Part shown: positions 24,867 to 32,838 of the stretch, piece by piece
How positions within the stretch are numbered: the stretch's first letter is position 1
Layout: each line of letters starts with the position of its first letter
Assembly (NCBI RefSeq): GCF_003001675.1
Contig: NZ_PVYW01000025.1
Span: forward strand, 80,145-144,144
DNA: 64,000 bases
Direction: 5' to 3'
Source of the DNA: Cohnella sp. SGD-V74
Lineage (GTDB): Bacteria > Bacillota > Bacilli > Paenibacillales > Paenibacillaceae
The notes under the pieces: generated by a model
What the model was told of the DNA's origin: nothing
Seen by the model: only the letters and a program-made list of their open reading frames with translations
Database searches by the model: none
Made by a program: the position numbers and the translations under genes

Positions 24867-27449
24867 TTAATCCACTCGGTAAGATATGGCGAACATGTAA
24901 CGAGTAGCCGCCGCCAAGGTTACACCGGTCGGTATTTGAACGGCTCCGCCTGAATTAATTAAAATTGAACCGGCGTCCGCGCCTCCGGATGTACGCATAA
25001 GTACCGCGCCCATATGCACGCTCGGTATATACCCCTTTGGTAGATCAGCAATTTTCGTTAACGCTGTGATTACGCCCGACGTGATATCTCCGATCAAAGT
25101 AACGATTCCGGTATCGGACTTTGAATATCTTAGCGTCCCCGTCCAATTACTCAGCAAGGTTGCATTGATCCATTGCGGTTGTTGCCTCTGCACCTTCGTG
25201 TTCGCCAGGACGGACGTTTCCGTTCGAGCTTCGACAACCTCCCGCACAAGCGATTTTACCGACTCCCGGATGTTCGGTGCATACTCCGCACTGATCGTCT
25301 GCGGGGCGATGCCGATCGCATAGGTGTCGAGCGCCAAGTAGGTGACAGAATAGGCGGCGGATGGGTCGTAATAAGTCTTTACGAATGAAGCCGAAAGAGT
25401 AACTCCAGTCCACCAATACTTATCTCTCTCTCCATTTCTAAAGACGTCCAGCCACTTACCGACCGTATGCGAAATCCTCCCAGGTGCGTAAAAAGGATTG
25501 CTGTGTTGACTCGCTATATAGTAAGCATTATCCGCAAACATTGGATTTGCAACTTCCCGAACAACAATCCCCGTTCCGACCTCGACCTGATTGTCACCCT
25601 CATGCAGCATAAGAGCGCCCTCGTATGCGACAGGCTCGTCTACGCTTTGGGCGAGTTGGTACATGAGGCGGTAGGGAGTAAAGCCTTGGTTATTAAAAGT
25701 AGTGGGGACTGTTGTCGTTGCGCTACCGTCGTCAACTACTGGGGCTCCCAATGCCGACGGATGCTTAATGCCAACACCGTTGTATAGCTTGAACCACATT
25801 TTCGTGCCGCTGCCGCTCCAAGGCGGAAACGATGTATCTGCGCCGTTGCCCATCTTCCATCCCAAAAAATAAGCCTTAATCTCATCTGCTGTAGGTGTGT
25901 AGGATTCGCCCCAGCCACTGTCGGTGTCGGCAATACCAATATAAGAATGCAAGCCATCTGTATAGATGGCGTCTACTGTTGGTGGATAAGCTGCATTATT
26001 TATGTTTAATATTTTGCCATCATATTTAATGGCAAACATGTTGCCTAGTGATTCATTTATTCCAGATGGACGCGTCACCCTTACAACTTTATATCCAGTG
26101 TAGTCCGTGTTATACGCCCACGCCAACGAACCATCCAGTACCATTTCCCGAAACCGCCGCGTCACCCTCGGTTTGCCTTGTCCATCCGTATACAGCCGAT
26201 CTGCTACACTGCCGTCTACGTTGGAATGGAGGTTGCAATCCGGTAGGTAGAGATAGGACGGTTTCTGCGGCTCGAACGAGAGAGGTTCGGAGCCGACGTT
26301 GAGCATGGGATTGAATAAGTGTCCGGTTGATGTAACTAAAAATCCAACTCTCACCCTGTCAATAGGCTTGTCCAAAGTCGTGAACGATTTTGAGTTAATT
26401 CCGTCGTTTGTCGCAATTCCTCCGGTTGAGCCGTCTTTATAATGAATATCCAAAAAAACAAAGGCGTTCGCGGAAGTCGCCGACTCAATCGAAAGTGTAT
26501 AGGTTGTGTTCGGAGAAAGCATCATTATCAAATCGTTCTCTCCGGCGCTTGTCATTTCTATTCTGTATTGTTCTTTAACTACAGTGTTTGCGCTCAAATT
26601 CCACTCCGAAAACGGAGGAAGCAGATTCTTCCCCTTATTCTCGATATAGACGGCATTGACGTGCTTCATGTCGTCTACGTAGGGGTACATCATTTCAATC
26701 TGCGCAGCGGTCATACCCCCAATAGCTTCATATTCTTCCGCCGTAATCTGATATAGGGAAACTCCATCAACATAGGCTGTTTGTCCTGTCGAACCATTGC
26801 AGTCGATAGTAAAGAAATTTCCGGAGTGGAGATCAGACGGTTGCAACCGCATATTGACGCGCGTAAAGGCCGTTGTCGAAGTCACCAGCGCCCCATATAT
26901 CGCAGTACCTCCACCGTTATTGTCCTTTCGAATCGCGACCGACGATGCCGTTCCAAGCTTCACATACGCAGAGTAAAGATAATGCTTAGCAGGGTTCACC
27001 CCGATTGCCGCCGCTGTTTTATTCATACTGGAACTATCCGCCGTGCTAGTGATCTTAATCCCGTTGTTACCAAAAACCTTGTTTGTGGCGTCGAGGCTTA
27101 GTGTACCTTGGTATACCGCCCAACCGTTCAAACTCTCACAATTCCCATCCCGACCCAACAAATTAACGAGCGTCCGCCCTTTAATGGTCGGATGTAGTAT
27201 CGCCGGAACATCCCCACCTTGTACGACCTGGACACCTTGCTTCAGCGTCAATTGATTGAGAGGCTTGTCCGTCAAATGGTCGTATATTTCCGAGATTGCT
27301 CCAGCCACATTGGTCGATGACGTAGGGAGGGAATTCAATGGGCCGAGAGCATGATCAACGCTGTCCATATTTTCATTCAAAGTGTTTATACTGACAAATT
27401 CACTCTCAAGTGGCTTTATTAATCCGATATTAGTCGTAGATTCCGCCAT
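24867..27449 (-). CDS. tail fibre 2, large receptor-binding protein
   Basis: An 860-residue fibre. The first 60 residues (MAESTTNIGLIKPLESEFVS ... VAGAISEIYDHL) match the start of the other fibre protein, so both probably attach to the baseplate by the same N-terminal module. Residues of about 90-230 (ESLNGWAVYQGTLSLDATNK ... AYVDGVSLYQIT) and 280-395 look like carbohydrate-binding beta-sandwiches of the CBM type. A long unique part follows, then a C-terminal head (NATLLSNWTGTLRYSKSDTG onward) typical of fibre tips. It is AT-richer than its neighbours, as is common for exchanged receptor genes. ATG 27449 has AAGGAG nine bases upstream. It is expected to recognise a surface sugar of competing bacteria. 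Confidence 0.85.
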   Translation of the reverse strand: MAESTTNIGLIKPLESEFVSINTLNENMDSVDHALGPLNSLPTSSTNVAGAISEIYDHLTDKPLNQLTLKQGVQVVQGGDVPAILHPTIKGRTLVNLLGRDGNCESLNGWAVYQGTLSLDATNKVFGNNGIKITSTADSSSMNKTAAAIGVNPAKHYLYSAYVKLGTASSVAIRKDNNGGGTAIYGALVTSTTAFTRVNMRLQPSDLHSGNFFTIDCNGSTGQTAYVDGVSLYQITAEEYEAIGGMTAAQIEMMYPYVDDMKHVNAVYIENKGKNLLPPFSEWNLSANTVVKEQYRIEMTSAGENDLIMMLSPNTTYTLSIESATSANAFVFLDIHYKDGSTGGIATNDGINSKSFTTLDKPIDRVRVGFLVTSTGHLFNPMLNVGSEPLSFEPQKPSYLYLPDCNLHSNVDGSVADRLYTDGQGKPRVTRRFREMVLDGSLAWAYNTDYTGYKVVRVTRPSGINESLGNMFAIKYDGKILNINNAAYPPTVDAIYTDGLHSYIGIADTDSGWGESYTPTADEIKAYFLGWKMGNGADTSFPPWSGSGTKMWFKLYNGVGIKHPSALGAPVVDDGSATTTVPTTFNNQGFTPYRLMYQLAQSVDEPVAYEGALMLHEGDNQVEVGTGIVVREVANPMFADNAYYIASQHSNPFYAPGRISHTVGKWLDVFRNGERDKYWWTGVTLSASFVKTYYDPSAAYSVTYLALDTYAIGIAPQTISAEYAPNIRESVKSLVREVVEARTETSVLANTKVQRQQPQWINATLLSNWTGTLRYSKSDTGIVTLIGDITSGVITALTKIADLPKGYIPSVHMGAVLMRTSGGADAGSILINSGGAVQIPTGVTLAAATRYMFAISYRVD

Positions 27450-27672
27450 GTGACCGACTCCTTATGGCTTAGAAATAGTTAAAAACGCTTATGTTATCAG
27501 TGTTTGTGAGCATCCACACTACGTCAAAGAAGCCGACAAATTACTCAGCAAGAACGAAATAAGAGGCGAAGGCTTACTTACTTGGTGTCGCTTAATGCTC
27601 TCCAGTACTCGCGGGCACCAGCAATGTCGCAGATCAAAATACACACTGTCCGATTACATGCCGAATGTTCTT
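27450..27672. other. non-coding gap between the two fibre genes
   Basis: This 223-base gap is the only sizeable break in a tail operon whose genes otherwise nearly all touch or overlap. It has no terminator I can see and no start codon with a ribosome binding site other than that of fibre 2 (AAGGAG at its left edge). It may be the scar of gene loss or exchange. Confidence 0.5.
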
Positions 27673-28656
27673 TTACCCGATGGCTATCCAGTCCACAGCT
27701 ACTACTTTTGTTAATAGCCAACTAAATCCATCACTCGTTACATTAGGCATATGGGCTGAAGTCAAAAAACCTCCTGACGTATTCGTCGAAAATGCCCTTA
27801 AATAGTTGGTCCACATCCATTGGTCAGTTCCGCTAGTAGAAAGAACAACAATAAATTTAGGTGTAAACGGGAGGTTAGTAACAGTAAGTGTGCCAGGAGA
27901 TACAGACACCGCAGAACCCGAAGCAAATGCCTTCCCCTGTATCAAAGATCCTGCAAGTCCGAATACGCTCTTTCCAGCCAAGATATTAGCGCTGATAAAA
28001 TTGGGATCATCTAAATACGTGAAGTTTACCCCATTCCAATAGCCAATAGATGGACGGAGATTTAATCTTCCTTGTACTGCAACTGAACCAGTAGCGGGAA
28101 TATCGTTTCCACTTCTATTTGGCATCGTCCCCGCTGTCCCCGCAATAGTAGTACCCGCAAGCACCTTATCCGCCGGCACAACGACAGCCGCAACTTGCCC
28201 GGCTCCTCCATGTTTGCCCGCTGGGATCGCCTGCGCAACTGCTCCCGGAGTAAATGACATATTTCCCCTGTCGACCATCGTTCCCGTCAACTTAGTCCCA
28301 GCAGCACCATAAGCCGTTTTGGATGCCAAGATATCCCCCGCTGTAGCGGTAGCATCGCTAGTATCCGGACCTACATGAATTTCTTCAATGTTACCGGCCA
28401 TCTCTGCAAAACTATCATTCGCGTCCGTCGGAACACCTTTGTCAGTGATCGCGGACGCGATTAGTGCTTTACCGTCACTGACATTTGTAAAAAGCTCCGA
28501 TATAGCCCCCGCCGCATCCTTAGCCGTCGTCGGCACAGAAGCCATATCTCCTAGCGTCTGATCGATCTTGTCCATATTCGAATTAATAACCGCAACATCC
28601 GCATGTTCGTTCTCTACAGGCTTATTAAGCCCAAGATTAGGAGTCGTCTCCGCCAT
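27673..28656 (-). CDS. tail fibre 1
   Basis: A 327-residue fibre protein. Residues 1-58 (MAETTPNLGLNKPVENEHAD ... AAGAISELF) are the same baseplate-attachment module as in fibre 2. The middle is a repetitive shaft of Ala/Gly/Thr-rich segments (GDILASKTAYGAAGTKLTGT, then DKVLAGTTIAGTAGTMPNRS) typical of Gram-positive phage tail fibres. The last 85 residues are a small beta-rich tip ending in WLLTKVVAVDWIAIG. It starts on the stop codon of xkdU (TAATG). Its tip and that of fibre 2 are unrelated by eye, so the particle may carry two receptor specificities. Confidence 0.85.
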   Translation of the reverse strand: MAETTPNLGLNKPVENEHADVAVINSNMDKIDQTLGDMASVPTTAKDAAGAISELFTNVSDGKALIASAITDKGVPTDANDSFAEMAGNIEEIHVGPDTSDATATAGDILASKTAYGAAGTKLTGTMVDRGNMSFTPGAVAQAIPAGKHGGAGQVAAVVVPADKVLAGTTIAGTAGTMPNRSGNDIPATGSVAVQGRLNLRPSIGYWNGVNFTYLDDPNFISANILAGKSVFGLAGSLIQGKAFASGSAVSVSPGTLTVTNLPFTPKFIVVLSTSGTDQWMWTNYLRAFSTNTSGGFLTSAHMPNVTSDGFSWLLTKVVAVDWIAIG

Positions 28657-29225
28657 TAGCTCCAGCTCCTTGTCATCACTTCACCCCAGGTGAAGTTACT
28701 GAGTTCGCCCCACGTCTTCTGCTTGAGTTCGCTCCACTGCGTGTAGGTGAAGGCGTACTCGACGGCGAGGTGCGCCGGTTTGATTTCTTCGATGACAGCT
28801 TTGAGATCGTCCAGGTTGGGCGGAATGCCCCGCGTATCCACGAACTTGACCGTGAACGTGTAGGCTTCCGGCTGAAGCGTTACGTCGACTGTTCCGCCGT
28901 CATAGGCTTCGGCTACCGACTTAATCAGGCTGACCGTCACCGTCCCAATACCGCGCATCTTGGACAGAATGACACTCCGTCTTTGCCCGATGGGCTTGGA
29001 AGCATCGACTGTAATGCCCAGCTCGTTTTCCCAATGCTCCAATCCCCAAGTCGCCGTCGAGACAAAATATTGCTCAAGCGTGCCGTCAAGCGCCTGCCAT
29101 AGAGCGTCCAGTTCCTTGCCTTGAGACTCCATGTTGGCGCTCATGACTCTAGAAGTAGCATAATAGTCCGGGAGAAAGGACAACATCTCCTTCCCCCGGA
29201 CGCTCGTCATCGCATAGTTACTCAA
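28656..29225 (-). CDS. xkdU: baseplate protein XkdU/YmfQ family
   Basis: A 189-residue protein of the YmfQ/DUF2313 family, in which EMLSFLPDYYATSRVMSANM begins the domain and LGITVDASKPIGQRRSVILS lies in the middle. It sits next to baseplate J proteins in contractile tails and forms a baseplate wedge that links to the fibres. The start overlaps the end of xkdT by 8 bases, and its stop is shared with the fibre start. Confidence 0.9.
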   Translation of the reverse strand: MSNYAMTSVRGKEMLSFLPDYYATSRVMSANMESQGKELDALWQALDGTLEQYFVSTATWGLEHWENELGITVDASKPIGQRRSVILSKMRGIGTVTVSLIKSVAEAYDGGTVDVTLQPEAYTFTVKFVDTRGIPPNLDDLKAVIEEIKPAHLAVEYAFTYTQWSELKQKTWGELSNFTWGEVMTRSWS

Positions 29226-30330
29226 TTAAGCTCACCGTCCCGATTACCGCGACTTCGCCAAGCGATAAATCGATATTTTCAATACCGCCATTCACTTTCA
29301 AATCTTCGAAATCGACGATTCGCGGAATATCCAGCAAGATCGCCGAAATCCGGTTGTAACGAATGAGAGAGTCAACAAAAGCGAGCTGTTCCAAATACTC
29401 CGCCAATCCCGCTTCGAAATCCTCTCGAGCCTGTTCCAAAGTCGATCCGCTTGCCAGCGTCAGCTTGGCTTCTATATTAAGCGGCACTTCGATCGCCGCC
29501 TCTACCGTTACCGCAGCGCCGATCGGAGCTTTGCCTTCTCCTTGGCCGATGGCGGGAGAAATATGCTGCTGAACTGCATCCACGATCGTCTGGCTAGGAG
29601 CTCTCTTATTGTCATCAAGCACATAGATCCTGACCGTTCCCGGACCGTCCCATAGCGGTTCGACCTGAACCCGGCTTACCCCCGGCGTCTCCAAGGCCCA
29701 TTGCTGGTAGTCCGCCCGATTGCCGCTCGTACCCGGCTGACGTACCTTCAATAGATACCGCGCAAGCAGAGATTCATCGGACTCTTCATCCGCTCCCCCG
29801 GTAATTGCCGCCGTATTCGTAATTCCCGTTACGCCCGTAATCGGCTGGACGAGCAGGCTGACCGCGCCAATCGGAACGTTGCCGCGAGTACCCGGCTCGA
29901 CCGCTCGAATCGGAATGATCGCCGCGCCTTGGCTATTCAGAACAGTTGCCTCCACCGTTTCATACTCGATAGACGATGTCTCCGTCATCTCATCGGCCGG
30001 AGTCGCCACTCTGGAACCAAGGGGAACAACCGCTCCTGCGGTTCCCGTCATTTCAACAGCCCCGGTCGCCGCAACGGCCGGTCGGGGCAGCACACCATGC
30101 TCCTCGCACCGCATCCTCAAATACGGCCCGAACGTTGTCCTCGCAAAGCCCCGATCCAGCACCTCGCGCGCCCATTCGGAAGCCCGGTACAACTGATAAG
30201 CCGCAGGGGCCAAAGAGTCCCAAATATAAGAGCCTTCCGACTTGTCGAGGTCGGCCGGCACACGCTCGAGCATCCGCGACATAATGTCCTCTTCCGTCTG
30301 ATCCTGTAAAAATTCCGGTATCGCCGCCAT
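29218..30330 (-). CDS. xkdT: baseplate J-like protein XkdT
   Basis: A 370-residue baseplate wedge protein of the gpJ family. It starts MAAIPEFLQDQTEEDIMSRM and has the family middle RVATPADEMTETSSIEYETV, IPIRAVEPGTRGNVPIG and the loop AITGGADEESDESLLARYLL. The C-terminal part has RISAILLDIPRIVDFEDLKV. Its first codon overlaps the xkdS stop by one base. It marks the locus as a contractile (myovirus-type) tail. Confidence 0.93.
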   Translation of the reverse strand: MAAIPEFLQDQTEEDIMSRMLERVPADLDKSEGSYIWDSLAPAAYQLYRASEWAREVLDRGFARTTFGPYLRMRCEEHGVLPRPAVAATGAVEMTGTAGAVVPLGSRVATPADEMTETSSIEYETVEATVLNSQGAAIIPIRAVEPGTRGNVPIGAVSLLVQPITGVTGITNTAAITGGADEESDESLLARYLLKVRQPGTSGNRADYQQWALETPGVSRVQVEPLWDGPGTVRIYVLDDNKRAPSQTIVDAVQQHISPAIGQGEGKAPIGAAVTVEAAIEVPLNIEAKLTLASGSTLEQAREDFEAGLAEYLEQLAFVDSLIRYNRISAILLDIPRIVDFEDLKVNGGIENIDLSLGEVAVIGTVSLIE

Positions 30331-30779
30331 TACACATTCACCGCCATTCCTTCGATTTCCGCTGTTTCGTCATGGATGTTAGAGATCGCACAAGTGAAAT
30401 AACAGCTTTCACCTCTCCACTCACAAGAGAAACGGTCAACCCTTGCTGTTCGTGGATCACTCATCAAGGTCTCAACTGCAATACGTTTAATCTCCATCTC
30501 AATGACAGCCCGCGGCAGGCTGGAACGAATTAACTCTTCGAACTCCTGACCGTAATTCCTTGAGTAGACAAGATGCTTATAACGCTCGGTGAGAAGAGCC
30601 TTTCGGCACCATTCGATCCACGCCTCTTTACCCTCACTGCTTGCAACCTGACCAGTCGGTGTCATAATGAACTCTCCAGCATCGAAGTCAAACCGCCAGC
30701 TTCTTCCGAAAAAGACTTCTTCTTTCGCCTGCTCCATCGATTCTTCTACCGGCAATTCCGTCGGAAATAAATTAGCCAT
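30330..30779 (-). CDS. xkdS: baseplate protein XkdS (DUF2634, gp25-like)
   Basis: A 149-residue protein: FFGRSWRFDFDAGEFIMTPT near the start, then EAWIEWCRKALLTERYKHLV and ELIRSSLPRAVIEMEIKRIA, which are the signature stretches of DUF2634/XkdS. The family is the PBSX counterpart of phage T4 gp25, the conserved baseplate wedge that starts sheath polymerisation. The start overlaps the upstream gene by 8 bases. Confidence 0.9.
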   Translation of the reverse strand: MANLFPTELPVEESMEQAKEEVFFGRSWRFDFDAGEFIMTPTGQVASSEGKEAWIEWCRKALLTERYKHLVYSRNYGQEFEELIRSSLPRAVIEMEIKRIAVETLMSDPRTARVDRFSCEWRGESCYFTCAISNIHDETAEIEGMAVNV

Positions 30780-31191
30780 TTGAGTTCACCACCTTACAAA
30801 CAATTACGGCATCCTTGCCGCCGTTCACCGGAACGGCCAGCACGCGGTCTCCAGGTTTAATCCCGGCAGACCAATTCAGCCGCACTTCGCCTATTTTTGT
30901 CTCATTAAAATCAAAGCGCGTTTGCTGAGAAGGATTACCGCCCCCTATCGGGTTACCAGCTTCATCCACCGGGGCAATCATCGTGCCGATGAGAGCAAAA
31001 GCAGGAATCTCTAATTCTGCCATCCACTCCGCCATATAATAGTCCGGTATTTCATATTTGAATGAATCCAGTTTCACGCCCGATCCCGTAAACGTTCCCA
31101 ACTCCGAGGGCACTCCGGATAGCATTTGGGCCGCAATGCCGGAGAAGCGGCTTTCCAGCGTCGATACTAAACTCTTGTACGGGTCAGCCAC
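30772..31191 (-). CDS. baseplate protein, XkdR-like (DUF2577)
   Basis: A 139-residue protein. I chose GTG 31191 (VADPYKSLVSTLESRF) because a good GGAGGGA lies six bases before it; a longer frame from 31224 has no site. The C-terminal part (GEVRLNWSAGIKPGDRVLAV, DAVIVCKVV) is an OB-like fold as in the small DUF2577/XkdR proteins of baseplates. It overlaps xkdQ by 8 bases and xkdS by 8 bases. Confidence 0.75.
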   Translation of the reverse strand: MADPYKSLVSTLESRFSGIAAQMLSGVPSELGTFTGSGVKLDSFKYEIPDYYMAEWMAELEIPAFALIGTMIAPVDEAGNPIGGGNPSQQTRFDFNETKIGEVRLNWSAGIKPGDRVLAVPVNGGKDAVIVCKVVNSNG

Positions 31192-32149
31192 CAAAATCCC
31201 TCCTGACTTTGCTCTCCGCGGCAAGTTCCAGTTCCATCCGCCCCGGATTGCCCAATTGATGCCTCACCTTAGTTACAATAAGTTCCGAATTGTTCAGGCG
31301 AACGCGATCGCCCGCGCGAACCGTATTGATGTCCAGCGCTGTGACCGACATAGTCTCCTGCATGCCGAGCAGCGTTTTGGCTGCAACCTTCCTGGCCTGC
31401 TCTACCGTCTCGATCTTGCTGTCCATGATCAGCTTTTGCAGCGTACCGTACTTTTCGATATCCTTTTCCATTACAGCCAGCGTCTTAGCTACCGCGTTTT
31501 CACTTTCTTGAGGGCCGATTACTTTGACCTTTGTAATAGCGCCTTCAAGCGTGCGGTTTTGAGTCACCTCTTCGAGCGCTCCCAGCTCCCAAATTACTGA
31601 GTTGCCACCAACTTCGAATAACTCAAGACCGCGACTGGTCATTCTTACCCGGTACATTGCGCCACCCTTATCGACTGTTTCCTTCAAATCTTCCATAATC
31701 ATCGATAAAATCGTCTGGCTGCGCTTGATGTTGCGAGCAAGTTTCTCCCGGGTATCCACAATATTGCCGACCGGGATTCCCCATGACATAGCATATTGCT
31801 TAATCCGTTCGGTCGCCGTTTGATTTCCTGGCATGAGACGCTCGTCCTCTGATTTTGCGAGATAGATCGTTTTCTCGTAAGCGGTAATATTAAGGTGCTT
31901 GCGACCTGTATTGGAACTGTGGCAATCCCATACAACGGCAGGATTCAATAGATTTTCTTTTTTCGCTCTACCAAAAGGTATACCTGCGATACGAATTTCC
32001 TGCCCTGGAGTAATAAACGGCATATCAGGTGTAACGACTAATTTAATGTTGACGCAGTAAGCAATCTCATTCAGCGACTCTTCCAACGACAGACTCTCGA
32101 CTAACTCACTCAAATCATACTTATTGGCAAGTACAACCTCATAACTCAT
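31184..32149 (-). CDS. xkdQ: baseplate hub protein XkdQ
   Basis: A 321-residue hub protein of the XkdQ/YqbQ family (gpD-like, T4 gp27-type fold). It starts YEVVLANKYDLSELVESLSL and carries the late-control-type middle TERIKQYAMSWGIPVGN and LKETVDKGGAMYRVRMTSRG. It ends LRHQLGNPGRMELELAAESK-like (VRHQLGNPGRMELE in the actual sequence). It links the tube to the baseplate spike. It overlaps xkdP by four bases. Confidence 0.88.
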   Translation of the reverse strand: MSYEVVLANKYDLSELVESLSLEESLNEIAYCVNIKLVVTPDMPFITPGQEIRIAGIPFGRAKKENLLNPAVVWDCHSSNTGRKHLNITAYEKTIYLAKSEDERLMPGNQTATERIKQYAMSWGIPVGNIVDTREKLARNIKRSQTILSMIMEDLKETVDKGGAMYRVRMTSRGLELFEVGGNSVIWELGALEEVTQNRTLEGAITKVKVIGPQESENAVAKTLAVMEKDIEKYGTLQKLIMDSKIETVEQARKVAAKTLLGMQETMSVTALDINTVRAGDRVRLNNSELIVTKVRHQLGNPGRMELELAAESKVRRDFGG

Positions 32150-32817
32150 GGCATCACCAGCTTCTGACCAGGTCTGATCAAGTCAGGGTTACGCCCGATC
32201 ACCTTCTTGTTGGCATTATAGATGTCCAGCCATTTCGAACTGCTTCCAAGTTCTCGCTTAGCGATTGCGGTCAACGTGTCTCCAGATCTAACCACATATA
32301 CTTTAGGCACCGGTTTCGTGTCAGGTCGATCAGGTATTTTGGATCTATTCCCAACTTTAATTCCTCGGTAGGTACGAAACGTAATGTCAAAATAGACATC
32401 GCCATCCTCTCCGCCCTTAAACGTCGAATCGTGTGCGGTAACAAAGGCTGGTGTATTAATAATTGTCCCAGAAATTATTAATCGAATAGGCGTTTTCCTC
32501 ATCAGGAGCGAGGTTAATCGGTTCATTGCAACCTGCGGATTCGGATGCTTTGTGGGGTCAAACTGCTTTTTTAGATCCGACTCCCCTTCTTCGCCTCCAG
32601 GATTCATTTGGCATCGGCAATAGCTGCTATCGTGCAGTTTGGGAAAAAAAGAAGAGAAGGCAATTTCCTTAACCTTCTCCCCTTGAGTAAGATCGATTTC
32701 TCCCAACGACAAAATCGTTGCCGTCTCAAACTGTCTTTCCCGTCGAATTCGCACCTCTTCGGGATTCACCGGAAAAATAAAATCTCCATCGATAGGATCG
32801 CGAATAGTAAAGTCCAT
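32146..32817 (-). CDS. xkdP: LysM-containing tail protein XkdP
   Basis: A 223-residue protein. Residues 1-165 form the XkdP domain (FIFPVNPEEVRIRRERQFET, EIAFSSFFPKLHDSSYC), and the last 50 residues are a LysM module (YVVRSGDTLTAIAKRELG to LIRPGQKLVM). The family is the counterpart of gp53-type proteins that bind the tape measure or peptidoglycan at the tip. ATG 32817 has AAGGTG-type spacing and it starts 21 bases after the tape measure gene ends. Confidence 0.9.
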   Translation of the reverse strand: MDFTIRDPIDGDFIFPVNPEEVRIRRERQFETATILSLGEIDLTQGEKVKEIAFSSFFPKLHDSSYCRCQMNPGGEEGESDLKKQFDPTKHPNPQVAMNRLTSLLMRKTPIRLIISGTIINTPAFVTAHDSTFKGGEDGDVYFDITFRTYRGIKVGNRSKIPDRPDTKPVPKVYVVRSGDTLTAIAKRELGSSSKWLDIYNANKKVIGRNPDLIRPGQKLVMP

Positions 32818-32838
32818 GCTTTATCACCTTCTTTCGAA

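Noticed and set aside
27480..27720. A plus-strand gene in the fibre gap
   Set aside because: The frame is open for about 79 codons but has no start codon with a ribosome site and runs into fibre 1 on the other strand.
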